Under the pieces are notes generated by a model. The model ran no database searches. It was not told the DNA's origin and saw only the letters and a program-made list of their open reading frames with translations. From contig AP025252.1 in NCBI GenBank assembly GCA_016865505.2, positions 1,798,001 through 1,862,000 on the forward strand: a stretch of 64,000 nt of DNA, read 5' to 3'. Below, in pieces: positions 40,619 through 49,248 of the stretch (position 1 is the stretch's first letter; the number at the start of each line of letters is the position of its first letter). Source of the DNA: Bryobacterales bacterium F-183. GTDB lineage: Bacteria; Acidobacteriota; Terriglobia; Bryobacterales; Bryobacteraceae. Both the position numbers and the translations under genes were made by a program.

Positions 40619-41950
40619 ATGTCCGCCGTCCCGAATCCTGTACCACCGTCGCAGCCTGAGCCGCTAAAGCCTTTGATTGTCACGCCTTCGTCGCCTTCGG
40701 CGGAGCCGCCAGAGAAGCGGAAGTCCCCTTGGGGGTTGCTGGCTGTTGTGGCCGGTGTGGCGGTTGGCGCGTACCTGCTGTACCAGTGGATGGGTCGGCC
40801 ATCTTCGACCGATGGAACTGTTTTTGCAGCGGTGAAAACTGCGCCCATTACGCAAGGTCCGGTGGAGCGGAAGATCCGGATTTCGGGCCAGACTTCGGCA
40901 CGCGAGTTTGCCAACGTGACGGCGCCGATTCTGCAGGGTCCTGAGGCGCGGAATACGCTGGTGCTGACGTACTTGAGCAATCCAGGTGTCCCGGTGAAGA
41001 AGGGTACGGTGGTTGCGAAGATTGACGGGCAGTGGCTTGTTGACCACATCGACGATGTGAAGGATCAGGTACGGCAGGCAGAGAATGACGTCACGAAGCG
41101 GCGTGCGGAGCAGGATGTCGAGACCCAGCAGTTGCAGCAAACCTTGCGCGTTGCCAAGGCCAATTGGGATAAAGCAAAGCTCGAGTACGGGGCTGCGGAC
41201 GTACGGTCCGAGGTGGAGAAAGAGCTGCTGAAGCTGAATATGGAAGAGGCCGAGGCGCGGTACAAGCAGCAGTCTGCGGACGTCGCGCAGAAGCGTGCGG
41301 CACATGCGGCGGAGATCAAGATTCTGGAACTGACGGTACAGCGCCAGCGGCGTCACTTGGGACGGCACGAGAACGACATTCTGCGGTACACGATTACGGC
41401 TCCGATTGATGGGCTGCCGGTGATGCAGACGATGTTCCGCGGTGGCGAGATGGCGCAGATTGGCGAGGGCGATACGGTGGCGCCGGGGCAGCCGTTCATG
41501 AAAGTGGTCAATCAGAAGACCATGCAGATTGAAGGGCAGATCAACCAGGCGGAGAGCAGCGAGATCCGGTTGGGGCAGGATGTGTACGCGGGCATCGATT
41601 CCTTTCCGGAACTGAAGTTGCGCGGCAAGGTGACCGGGGTGAATGCGCTGGCGACGGCGCGCGGCGGCAACTTTATCCGTGCGATTCCGGTGCGTATCCA
41701 ACTGCTGGACGTGGATCCGAAGGTGATTCCGGATCTTTCGGCGTACGGCGATGTGGTGGTGCAGCGGGTGCAGGACGCCTTGCGCGCTCCGGTGGCGGCT
41801 TTGTCGGTGGAGGATGGCAAGAACTTTCTGTTTGTGAAGACTCCGCAGCAGACCTTTGAGAAGCGCGAAGTTTCGACGGGGCTGCGCAGCCATACCGATG
41901 TGGCGATTACGTCCGGCCTGAAGGCTGGCGATCAGGTCCGGTTGAACTAA
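40619..41950 (+). CDS. HlyD/RND-type periplasmic adaptor (membrane fusion) protein
   Basis: This 443-aa protein has a cytoplasmic Pro-rich N-terminus, one transmembrane helix (about 39-58: WGLLAVVAGVAVGAYLLYQW) and a periplasmic part. The lipoyl-like half is ISGQTSAREFANVTAPI with YTITAPIDGLPV; a long coiled coil lies between (about 150-255, Glu/Gln/Lys/Arg-rich); a beta-barrel domain follows (VVNQKTMQIEGQINQAESSEIRLGQDVYAGID) and a membrane-proximal domain ends the protein. Such adaptors bridge ABC, MFS or RND pumps to an outer-membrane channel. No pump gene is adjacent, so it is an orphan in this window. The last base overlaps the next ATG. Confidence 0.82.
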   Translation: MSAVPNPVPPSQPEPLKPLIVTPSSPSAEPPEKRKSPWGLLAVVAGVAVGAYLLYQWMGRPSSTDGTVFAAVKTAPITQGPVERKIRISGQTSAREFANVTAPILQGPEARNTLVLTYLSNPGVPVKKGTVVAKIDGQWLVDHIDDVKDQVRQAENDVTKRRAEQDVETQQLQQTLRVAKANWDKAKLEYGAADVRSEVEKELLKLNMEEAEARYKQQSADVAQKRAAHAAEIKILELTVQRQRRHLGRHENDILRYTITAPIDGLPVMQTMFRGGEMAQIGEGDTVAPGQPFMKVVNQKTMQIEGQINQAESSEIRLGQDVYAGIDSFPELKLRGKVTGVNALATARGGNFIRAIPVRIQLLDVDPKVIPDLSAYGDVVVQRVQDALRAPVAALSVEDGKNFLFVKTPQQTFEKREVSTGLRSHTDVAITSGLKAGDQVRLN

Positions 41951-42393
41951 TGCTGGTCTTGCTGCCGGTCCTGCTTCTGCATGTGGCGCAGGACGTGAAG
42001 ATCCACAATCCGGAGGGGATGCATAAGCCCACCGGGTACTCGCATGTTGTCGAGGTTCGCGATGGGAAGCAGGTGTACATCGCGGGTCAGGTGGCGATGG
42101 ATGCAGAGGGCAATCTGGTCGGCAAAGACGACTTTGAGGCCCGGGTGCAGGCGGTGTTTGCCAACCTTGACAAGGCGGTGAAAGCGGCGGGCGGTACGTT
42201 TGCCAATGTCGTGAAGCTGAATATCTACTGCGTGGACCGGGTGGACCGGGGCAAGATCCCCGCTTTGCGGCAGATTCGCGACCGGTTTGTGAATACCAAG
42301 AATCCGCCGGCGAGTACGCTGGTGTTCGTTCGCGACCTGGTGCGGCCGGAGTGGCTGGTGGAGATCGAAGCCGTCGCTGTCGTGAAGAAGTAG
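41950..42393 (+). CDS. RidA-family protein with signal-like N-terminus and no catalytic Arg
   Basis: This 147-aa protein is homologous to RidA: GYSHVVEVRDGKQVYIAGQVAMDAEGNLVG, VFANLDKAVKAAGGTFANVVKLNIYCVD and LVEIEAVAVVKK. In active imine/enamine deaminases an Arg sits in the P-A-R-S-C-V strand; here it is P-A-S-T-L-V (S122), so that activity is not expected. The first 12 residues are hydrophobic (MLVLLPVLLLHV), which suggests export or membrane attachment, also unusual for the family. Its ATG overlaps the stop of the HlyD-like gene as TAATG. It belongs to the non-archetypal Rid subgroups, whose roles are unknown. Confidence 0.75.
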   Translation: MLVLLPVLLLHVAQDVKIHNPEGMHKPTGYSHVVEVRDGKQVYIAGQVAMDAEGNLVGKDDFEARVQAVFANLDKAVKAAGGTFANVVKLNIYCVDRVDRGKIPALRQIRDRFVNTKNPPASTLVFVRDLVRPEWLVEIEAVAVVKK

Positions 42394-42394
42394 C

Positions 42395-44707
42395 CTAGGT
42401 TTTGCGGGTGAGTTCGGCGGCGCTCAAATGGATGGCGCCACTGGCCCGGACCATGCCCGGTTCCCGAATACAGATCAACTGCATTCGTACGAGCTTGCTG
42501 CCGCGAGCGTCAAAATCCACATAATCTTCTTTGAGCGGGGACTCTCCGTAGAGCGGGGCACTGCGAGCGAGTTCGTCTCCGGTGAGTTCGTCGACGACGC
42601 GCCAGCGAAGGCCGCTTTGGGGCGGGACTCCCTCTGTGGTGTAGCGGACCCGGAGGCGGTAGCGGCCGTCCGGCTCAACTTGCGCGAGGCGTTGCAGAGG
42701 GTACCAGGCTTCCGGTTGCTTGCCGGAGAGGGCGATGGTCATCTCGCCGGAGCTTGGAGTGACGACGATGCCGTCTGCCGGGTACATGCGCCAATCGAAC
42801 CCTTCGCCCAGTGGCTTGGCGCTGAAGGCTTCACCAGCTTCTGCCGGGAGCCAGCCCTTGTCCACCATGCTTTGCCATAACGTACCTGCGGCGGCGGGGT
42901 CCTTGGCCTGCAGGAAGCGTTCGACCACCGCGACGATGTAGTCCCGATCGGGGATCTGCGTGCCTGCGGCGAGCAGCTTTGCGGAGGCGTGGAGGAGCGA
43001 CGGTGCCGGTTGGTCCCGTAGGACGTGGCGGAGGTACTGACGGAGGGCATCCGGATGGTCCGGCAGGATCCGCGCGGGGTAGTCCGGGCTCATGTTTTCG
43101 GCAAGGCGGAAGAGGGGCACGAGGTCCTGACCGTTGCCTGCGGCGGCGGCGAGCTTGGCCCAATGCCAAAACTTGTTGTCCCCTTCCTTGTTTTGGCCTC
43201 CACGCCGAAAGTAGAAGTTGGCGAGGGTCCAACGCGGGAGCCATCCACGGTCGCGATCTGCGGCATCGAGCAGCAGTTCCTCGGCCTGTGGGAGGTCACC
43301 GTCCATCTCGTGATTCAATGCCACCTGCAGCAGAATCGTGCTGTCGGCGGGGTTCAACTTTTGGGCGCGTTCCAGCGAGGCGGCGGAGTGGTCGAAGTCC
43401 GCAAGCCTGCGCCAGTATTCGGCATTCCAAGGGTTAAGACGGACGGCACTGGCCAGAGATTGCGGGGTGTCCTTCTGATACTGGAATTCGGCGTAGCCGA
43501 GCCAAAGGGCGGCGGTGGCTCCAGCGGCTCCGAAACCGGCGATGGTCCAGCGCCAGAGGGGTAGCGGGGTTTGCTCCCCGGTATCGCGTGGCCTGGCAGC
43601 GAGGCCGAGCAGCGCGAACATCCAGCCGGATACGCCGGGGCGTTCGAAGGGGAAGTCCACAGCGGCGTGTACCATCACGGCGATGACACCAAACGCCCAA
43701 AGATTGCGGCGGAGGTGGCGAAGGCACCACACAAACAGCCCGAAAATGGCGACTGCAAACAGGAAGCCACCGTCCGAGGCAAACTCCGCCCAATCATTGT
43801 GGGCGTGATTGACGAAGAGCGGAAGGTCCAGTTGGGAGAAGGCCGGATAGACATGCGGAAAGGTGCCAAGGCCGTGACCGAGCAAGGGTTTGTCGGCGGC
43901 CATGGAGACGGCGGAGTAGAAAAACTCTTTGCGCCCGGCCGTCAGGTCGCCCGATTCAAAACGCTTTGCCAACCTTTCCCATCCGGCGGCGAAGGTCCAG
44001 ATGACGGCGAGGAGCGGGATGCAGGCCATCATCCAGCCGGCTTGGCGTACCGCTTCTCCACGGCGGCGGCGCGTGTTCCAGGCCAAGGCAACCGGCACGA
44101 TGAGGATTTCCGCCGTGACGATGATGGACCCTGCGCGTGACGTGGAGGCGATTACTGCGGCATAGAGCAAGCCGGCGACGAGAGCGTACCAGCCCCAACG
44201 CGCACGGTCTGCAAGAGCGCGATATAAGACTACGGGGATGGCCAGTTCCGCGAACTGGGCGAAGTTGTTGTAGGAATGGAAGGTGCCGTAGACATAGTCC
44301 GTACCGGTGGGCCCTGGGAAGTACCAAAAGATGCGGCCATTCGAGGTGTGTAGCTGGGCAAGGCAAAGTGCGGCTTCAAAGCCTGCGAACGCCGAGAACC
44401 AGTCCAAAAATCGATCCCGCTCCCAAGTGCCGGTGAAAGCCAGCAGAAAGACCGACGAGAGGGCGAGCCAGTGAAGGGTGGATAGGATGGTGGCGTTGCT
44501 GTAAGCGGTTGAGCCTACAGCAAGTTGCAGAAGGCCGAGGCAGGGCAGAAGGAGAATCCAGGCCTGGGCGGAACTGCCACGCAGGGCGGCCCCGAAGGCG
44601 ATGAGACAGACGCTGGCCTGGAAGATGGAAATCGCCCAGCCATATTCACCGGCGGCGATGGTTAAGCTGGCAAAGACCAGGACGACAAACAGCGGCAGCA
44701 TCTGCAC
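42395..44707 (-). CDS. O-antigen ligase/polymerase-like membrane protein with TPR region
   Basis: This 770-aa protein has about 12 transmembrane helices in its first 400 residues. The Wzy/WaaL block is visible: FHSYNNFAQFAELAIPVVLYR, STSRAGSIIVTAEI and GHGLGTFPHVYPAFSQ...NHAHNDWAEF, where the conserved His-rich periplasmic loop lies in NHAHND. A TPR-like region follows (about 420-540: AEYWRRLADFDHSAASLERAQKLNPADSTILLQVALNHEMDGDLPQAEELL). The C-terminal 100 residues are beta-rich (MTIALSGKQPEAWYPLQRLAQ). It may polymerise or ligate a surface glycan; the substrate is unknown. No other glycan-assembly gene is nearby. Confidence 0.8.
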   Translation of the reverse strand: MQMLPLFVVLVFASLTIAAGEYGWAISIFQASVCLIAFGAALRGSSAQAWILLLPCLGLLQLAVGSTAYSNATILSTLHWLALSSVFLLAFTGTWERDRFLDWFSAFAGFEAALCLAQLHTSNGRIFWYFPGPTGTDYVYGTFHSYNNFAQFAELAIPVVLYRALADRARWGWYALVAGLLYAAVIASTSRAGSIIVTAEILIVPVALAWNTRRRRGEAVRQAGWMMACIPLLAVIWTFAAGWERLAKRFESGDLTAGRKEFFYSAVSMAADKPLLGHGLGTFPHVYPAFSQLDLPLFVNHAHNDWAEFASDGGFLFAVAIFGLFVWCLRHLRRNLWAFGVIAVMVHAAVDFPFERPGVSGWMFALLGLAARPRDTGEQTPLPLWRWTIAGFGAAGATAALWLGYAEFQYQKDTPQSLASAVRLNPWNAEYWRRLADFDHSAASLERAQKLNPADSTILLQVALNHEMDGDLPQAEELLLDAADRDRGWLPRWTLANFYFRRGGQNKEGDNKFWHWAKLAAAAGNGQDLVPLFRLAENMSPDYPARILPDHPDALRQYLRHVLRDQPAPSLLHASAKLLAAGTQIPDRDYIVAVVERFLQAKDPAAAGTLWQSMVDKGWLPAEAGEAFSAKPLGEGFDWRMYPADGIVVTPSSGEMTIALSGKQPEAWYPLQRLAQVEPDGRYRLRVRYTTEGVPPQSGLRWRVVDELTGDELARSAPLYGESPLKEDYVDFDARGSKLVRMQLICIREPGMVRASGAIHLSAAELTRKT

Positions 44708-44837
44708 TCTACATCAGTATCGGCATTGTGTTCGTCTTGAAGATACTCAGATTTTCCTGGGGTCTATACCTTAGAGCGATAGGTCCCGGGTACTACCTTC
44801 TCATGCGACGTTCGTCCTGCCCATCGATCCTGAAACG

Positions 44838-44954
44838 GTGAGAGAGGACCTCTTCCGGGTGCTGCGTTACACCAGCTACTGGATCCTGTACGGCTTTATT
44901 CTGCTGGTGGCGGTGTCGTCGATTGCGGCGGCGTTTCAAGGGCTTCGCGGCTGA
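44838..44954 (+). CDS. Possible 38-aa single-pass membrane protein (antisense at its 3' end)
   Basis: The plus-strand frame is open from 44775 to the TGA at 44952. A GTG at 44838 gives VREDLFRVLRYTSYW followed by ILYGFILLVAVSSIAAAF and QGLRG, a plausible amphipathic helix plus one transmembrane helix. The last 59 bp overlap the 3' end of the M20 peptidase gene on the other strand, so a shadow frame is possible. No ATG and no clear ribosome site are present. I list it because the upstream half is outside any other gene. Confidence 0.3.
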   Translation: MREDLFRVLRYTSYWILYGFILLVAVSSIAAAFQGLRG

Positions 44955-46329
44955 GTACGGTCTCACAAACCTCTTGCAGTAGGGCGGGCAGCACCTCAAA
45001 GGCGTACTGCTCGTGGACCCTTTCGCCTCGCTGGTGGTACTCACGTCCCCAAGGTCCTATGTTGACGGTGGGATAGGCGTTGAGGAAGCTCATATCCGAG
45101 ATTCCCGGGAAGTAAGGCCGGTCCGTAATGCTGGTGCCGAAGCGGGCTACGATCCGGTCGCGTGCTTGTTTGATGGCATCAGCGAGGGTCGCGTCGGTAG
45201 ATTGCCACTGCACCTTCGGATAGTACGGCGAGGCCAAGGCGAGGATCGCTGCGGGGCCTTGTATGCCCAGGGCACCAGCGCGCTGCTGGATGGCCGCCGC
45301 ACAGGCTTCGACAGGCAGATGTTCCAATCCTTCTAAGACATGCACGACCGGTGCCCAGGGCATACGGCGGCCGGAGCGGCGTTCCAGGGTCTCGATGGCG
45401 ACGCGCAGGCATTCGGCAGCGACGTTGCGGAATTTGCCCATGACTTGTGCCGCGTCCAGGGTGTGGGTGAGGACGTTCACCGCACAGTAGGAGGCTTGCG
45501 GGGTGGTGACGTCGTAGTGGGTTCTGGTATCCCGCGCGTAGAGGACCACCGGGGGAGCGGGGGCGCCTTTGTGCGTATCCCCCAGTTCGGGATTGGCGTC
45601 GACCAAACGTACGAACTCGGCTTGCAGGAACGCCGGGTTGATGCCGTCGAAGGGTGCTCCGGCATGCGATGGACGTCCGATGAAGACGACCAAGGGCAGG
45701 AGTTTCCCTACACTGCCCCAGAAGATGGCGCGACCGCGGGAGCCGTCGCCGGGGTCACCTTCTGCGTCGAGATTGATGGCGAGTTCGATGTCGAGGCCGA
45801 GTTGGGCGCAGAGGTCCGGGAGTTGGCGGACGAGGGAGCGCATGCCGTAGGAGGCGACCTCCTCATCGGGTACGGCGGCGAAGAGAATGTTGCCGGGGCC
45901 TTCGTATTGGCGAAGGACGGTGAGGCCTGCGGCGAGGCCGGCTTTCATGTCGAGGAGGCCGCGACCGGGGAGGAAGCCTCCGGTGGTGAGGTCGGGGGCG
46001 AGAGCGGGGTCGGCGGCGGCGAGCGCGGGACGGAGCAGGTCCGGGTCGGTGCAGAGAGGTTCTAGGTCCGGGCCGTAGTTGGCGGTGCTGACGACGTCGT
46101 AGTGGCCGGTGAGCAGAATGGTGCGGCGGGTGGGGGTTCCAGAACGCTTGAGGGCGATGATGTTGTAGCGCTCGTAGGGGTCGCCGAGGATGGTGCGGAG
46201 CTTTTCGACGTGGCTGAGTTCTGGCCAGGAGGAGAGCAGGTCCTGGAGGAAGGGTCCGAAGAAGGTTTCGCCGGGTGAGTTGGTGACGCTGCGGTGACGG
46301 GTGAGTTGGATAGCCAGGTCGCGGGTCAC
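44896..46329 (-). CDS. M20-family metallopeptidase, RocB-like
   Basis: This 477-aa protein is a dinuclear zinc peptidase/deacylase of the M20 family. Ligands are H76 and D127 (LTGHYDVV with D78; GRGLLDMKAG), E156/E157 (VPDEEVAS), a further Asp in NLDAEG, and the C-terminal His/Tyr region near GPWGREYHQRGERVHEQY. The insert GKLLPLVVFIGRPSHAGAPFDG begins the dimerisation domain, and YFPGISDMSFL is a RocB-type block. RocB proteins act in arginine utilisation, but the substrate here is not certain. The C-terminal tail after AFEVLPALLQEVCETVL is low-complexity (Pro/Thr), overlapping a small open frame on the other strand. Confidence 0.8.
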   Translation of the reverse strand: MTRDLAIQLTRHRSVTNSPGETFFGPFLQDLLSSWPELSHVEKLRTILGDPYERYNIIALKRSGTPTRRTILLTGHYDVVSTANYGPDLEPLCTDPDLLRPALAAADPALAPDLTTGGFLPGRGLLDMKAGLAAGLTVLRQYEGPGNILFAAVPDEEVASYGMRSLVRQLPDLCAQLGLDIELAINLDAEGDPGDGSRGRAIFWGSVGKLLPLVVFIGRPSHAGAPFDGINPAFLQAEFVRLVDANPELGDTHKGAPAPPVVLYARDTRTHYDVTTPQASYCAVNVLTHTLDAAQVMGKFRNVAAECLRVAIETLERRSGRRMPWAPVVHVLEGLEHLPVEACAAAIQQRAGALGIQGPAAILALASPYYPKVQWQSTDATLADAIKQARDRIVARFGTSITDRPYFPGISDMSFLNAYPTVNIGPWGREYHQRGERVHEQYAFEVLPALLQEVCETVLSREALETPPQSTTPPPAE

Positions 46330-46362
46330 GTTATATGATAATCGACGGAGAAATAGAGCACG

Positions 46363-47259
46363 ATGATTAGCCGCCGGAACCTTTTGACCACGACCGCAGG
46401 CGCCCTAGCCGCCGCGACTGCCGCCGCACCGCTTTCTGCCGCGGAGGCGCCGTTTAAGCTTCGCTACGGGCCGCATGTGGGCTGGCTCAATCCGGAGCCT
46501 CCTGTACGGCAGTTGGAGATCTTTGCGCAGGCCGGGTTCAGCGCGTTTGAGTACAACGGGCTGCCGTCGCGCACGCCGCAGCAGTGCGAAGAAATTCGCA
46601 GGAAGATGGACGACCTGAAGATGTCGATGGGGACGTTTGTGGTGAACCGCGGCGGATGGCGTCAAACGGCGATGCCGGACCGGGGTCCGCACCGGATGTT
46701 CTTGGAAGATGTGCGTCGCGCGGTGGAGTTGCACAAGATTGTGGGCAACGAAGTGGCGACGGTGACGAGCGGACTGGGCGTCGCGAACATCACGTTTGAG
46801 CAGCAGACACGGAACTGCGTGGATGTGCTGAAGCGGGCGGCGGAGATCGTGGAGAAGTCCCGGTTGGTGCTGGTGCTGGAGCCGCTGAATCTGAAGGTGG
46901 ACCACGCGGGGTACTTTGTAGTGTATTCGGAGCACGCCGCCGAGATCATCGGGCAGGTGAATCACCCGCAGGTGAAGATCCTGTTTGACTGCTATCACCA
47001 GCAGATTTCCGAAGGCAACATCATCAACAACATCAACAACTACTACGACATGATCGGGTATTTTCAGACTGGTGACGTACCGGGCCGCAAGGAGCCGTAC
47101 ACGGGCGAGATGAATTACCAGAACATCTTCAAGGCGTTGTACAAGCGCGGGTACAAAGGCATTATCGGGCTCGAGCACGGGATGCTGAACCCGGGCATCG
47201 AAGGGTTCCAGAAGGTGACGGCTGCGTACCGCGAGGCGGATCGCTTCGCGACGAGCTAG
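46363..47259 (+). CDS. Hydroxypyruvate isomerase-like TIM-barrel protein, Tat signal
   Basis: This 298-aa protein is of the AP endonuclease 2/xylose isomerase-like fold and resembles Hyi. Diagnostic segments are LEIFAQAGFSAFEYNGLPSRTP, LVLVLEPLNLKVDHAGYFV, HPQVKILFDCYHQQISEGN, YFQTGDVPGRKEPYTGEMNY and GYKGIIGLEHGMLNPG. The metal-site Glu, Asp, His and Glu are in EPLN, FDCYH, TGDVPGR and LEHG. The N-terminus MISRRNLLTTTAGALAAATAAAPLSAA is a twin-arginine signal, so it is probably exported, unlike classical cytoplasmic Hyi. Its stop shares CTAG with the stop of the next, convergent gene. Confidence 0.85.
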   Translation: MISRRNLLTTTAGALAAATAAAPLSAAEAPFKLRYGPHVGWLNPEPPVRQLEIFAQAGFSAFEYNGLPSRTPQQCEEIRRKMDDLKMSMGTFVVNRGGWRQTAMPDRGPHRMFLEDVRRAVELHKIVGNEVATVTSGLGVANITFEQQTRNCVDVLKRAAEIVEKSRLVLVLEPLNLKVDHAGYFVVYSEHAAEIIGQVNHPQVKILFDCYHQQISEGNIINNINNYYDMIGYFQTGDVPGRKEPYTGEMNYQNIFKALYKRGYKGIIGLEHGMLNPGIEGFQKVTAAYREADRFATS

Positions 47260-47678
47260 CTACTGCGGCGTTTTGTTTTGCCGCGTAGTGTGAAGCGGGC
47301 GTACGAGGTCTTGCCGGAGTTGCGGAGCAGGACGAAGAGGCCCATTTCGAGATCCTCAAAGTAGATCACGACGCTGAGGTTGCCGTCGACCAGGCAGGAG
47401 CCGTGGACGAGGCCAGCCTCCGGGATCTTGATGAGGCGGGTGTTGGCGACGCGCGCAGGGTCCGAGCCGGTCATCTGATTGGCCACCTGCTGGATCAGGG
47501 ACTCCATGTCTTCGACGTAGGCGGGGGCACCCATGTCCATGAAGCCTGGGCGCGAGGCCCAGGCGTCCACAAAATAGTCCCAAAATGCGCCGAAATCTGT
47601 GGCGGTTGCAAAGCGGCGCTTGAGGTCGTCGAAGGCTTCGAGCAGCGCTTCGGGTCGCTGGCCGGCGTCACTAGGCAT
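47256..47678 (-). CDS. Conserved hypothetical protein downstream of fumarase
   Basis: This is a 140-aa soluble protein. The N-terminal half is helical (ALLEAFDDLKRRFATATDFGAFWDYFVDAWASRPGFMDMG), and the C-terminal half is beta-rich (GSCLVDGNLSVVIYFEDLEMGLFVLLRNSGKTSYARFTL). I recognise no family. The ATG lies 8 bp inside the fumarase gene end, so it is likely cotranscribed and coupled with fumarase. Its own stop overlaps that of the convergent Hyi-like gene. Confidence 0.6.
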   Translation of the reverse strand: MPSDAGQRPEALLEAFDDLKRRFATATDFGAFWDYFVDAWASRPGFMDMGAPAYVEDMESLIQQVANQMTGSDPARVANTRLIKIPEAGLVHGSCLVDGNLSVVIYFEDLEMGLFVLLRNSGKTSYARFTLRGKTKRRSS

Positions 47679-49188
47679 GGCTTAGCGCGGCGAGGTTCTG
47701 AGCGGTGGCCTTCTCGACATCGGCGTGGAGCGAGTTGCCGTGGGAATCCATGGTGACGATGGCGGCAAAGCCTTCGACACGGATGTGCCACATCGCTTCC
47801 GGGATGCCGAATTGTTCGAGGTGCACGCCCTTCACTTCCTTGACGGTGCGTGCGTAGAACTGAGCGGCGCCTCCGATGCCGTTGAGGTACACGGCGCCGT
47901 GGTCCTTGAGGGCAGCGAGAGTTTTGGGTCCCATACCGCCTTTGCCGATGACCACGCGGACGCCGAAGTTCTTGATGACGTGGGCTTGATAAGGCTCTTC
48001 GCGGATGGAGGTGGTGGGTCCGGCGGCTTTGACGTACCACTTGTCGTCCTGCTTGAGCATGACGGGTCCGCAGTGGTAGAGGACGGCGCCGTTGAGGTCG
48101 ACGGGAGCGTCGTGGTGTTGGAGGTGGTGGTGGACGTTGTCGCGGCCGGTAAACATGTCGCCGTTGATGATGACGACGTCGCCGACTTTGAGCTGGCGTA
48201 CCTGTTCTTCGGTGACCGGGGAGTTGAGGACGACCTCTTTGCCGGTGAGCGGGAAGCCTTCGGAATCGGCCATCTTCTTGACGGGTTCGGCGGGGTCGCG
48301 ATATAGCCAGTGGGTGATGGCGCCGGTTTCCGGGTTGAGGCGGACACCGAGGCGGCGGTACGCCCAGCAATCGTAGGCGACGGAGACGAAGAAGCTTGCC
48401 GGTAGACGGTTGGCGGCGGTGATCTTGCAGCCGATCAGTGATGCTTTGCCGCCGAAGCCCATGGCGCCTACGCCGAGGGAGTTAGCTTCGGTCATGATCT
48501 CTTCTTCGAGCTTGGCGAGGACGGGATTGGGGTTGGTGTCGTCCAGGGTGCGGAAGAGTTCCTGCTTGGCGAGCATGTAGCCGTGGGCGCGGTCGGAGCC
48601 GATGCAGACGCCGATGGCGCCGGGTGCGCAGCCTTGTCCCTGCGCCTGCCAGACCGAGTGCAGGATGACTTTTTTAACACCGGCGAGGTCGCGATCGGCG
48701 CGTCCTAAGTGTTCGACGTTGCAGGGCAAAGAGTACTGGATGTTCTTGTTTTCGCAGCCGCCGCCTTTGAGGATCAGCTTGATTTCGATCTCGTCCTCTT
48801 CCCACTGTTCGAAGTGCATCACCGGGGTTTCGACGCCGAGGTTATTGCCGCTGTTGGCGCCGGTGATGGAGTCCACGGAGTTGGGGCGGAGTTTGCCCTT
48901 CTTGGTCGCTTCCGCCACGGCATTGCGGATCGCCTTTTTGAGGACGAGTTGGTTCACGCCGACCGGGGTGTGGATCACGAAGGTGGGCATGCCGGTGTCC
49001 TGGCAGATGGGCGATTCGGCATCGGCGGCCATGTCGATGTTGGTGGCGATGATGTTGAGGGCCTGGGAGGCTTGGGTGCCTGGAGTTTCACCACCGATGG
49101 CGTCGCCCATGGCTTTGCGTACGTCGGGCGGGAGGTTCGAGGAAGTCTGGGTGATGAGTTCGTAAAGGCTTTGATCGAGGTGCTGCAT
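47671..49188 (-). CDS. Fumarate hydratase, class I (iron-sulfur, FumA/B-like)
   Basis: This 505-aa protein is a single-chain class I fumarase that hydrates fumarate to malate in the TCA cycle. It has the N-terminal (alpha) and C-terminal (beta) domains in one chain. The [4Fe-4S] cluster Cys are in PICQDTG, GCAPGAIGVCIGSDRAHG and a further ANRLPASF/GCKITAAN region. Other signatures are NSGNNLGVETPVMHF, RDNVHHHLQHHDAPVDLNGAVLYHCGPVM and the GKGGMGPKTLAAL block. The start at 49188 (MQHLDQSLYE) is chosen; an upstream ATG at 49230 adds 14 residues without a ribosome site. It shares a 60-bp divergent promoter region with the NIPSNAP gene. Confidence 0.92.
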   Translation of the reverse strand: MQHLDQSLYELITQTSSNLPPDVRKAMGDAIGGETPGTQASQALNIIATNIDMAADAESPICQDTGMPTFVIHTPVGVNQLVLKKAIRNAVAEATKKGKLRPNSVDSITGANSGNNLGVETPVMHFEQWEEDEIEIKLILKGGGCENKNIQYSLPCNVEHLGRADRDLAGVKKVILHSVWQAQGQGCAPGAIGVCIGSDRAHGYMLAKQELFRTLDDTNPNPVLAKLEEEIMTEANSLGVGAMGFGGKASLIGCKITAANRLPASFFVSVAYDCWAYRRLGVRLNPETGAITHWLYRDPAEPVKKMADSEGFPLTGKEVVLNSPVTEEQVRQLKVGDVVIINGDMFTGRDNVHHHLQHHDAPVDLNGAVLYHCGPVMLKQDDKWYVKAAGPTTSIREEPYQAHVIKNFGVRVVIGKGGMGPKTLAALKDHGAVYLNGIGGAAQFYARTVKEVKGVHLEQFGIPEAMWHIRVEGFAAIVTMDSHGNSLHADVEKATAQNLAALSHA

Positions 49189-49210
49189 GGTGCGTAGGTT
49201 CTGCGTGGGG

Positions 49211-49241
49211 GAGCACTTCAAGAATATCAACTAAGATAGGA
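49211..49241. promoter_or_regulatory. Shared intergenic motif, copy 1 (fumarase/NIPSNAP region)
   Basis: GAGCAC, two bases, CAAGAATATCAA, four bases, GATAGGA. The same three blocks in the same order occur at 54204-54235. Both copies lie between divergent genes and end 7-10 bp before the ATG of the rightward gene. If GATAGG acts as -10 element, the rightward mRNAs would be leaderless. On the other strand TATTCT could be a -10 for the leftward gene. Confidence 0.6.
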
Positions 49242-49248
49242 AAACATC

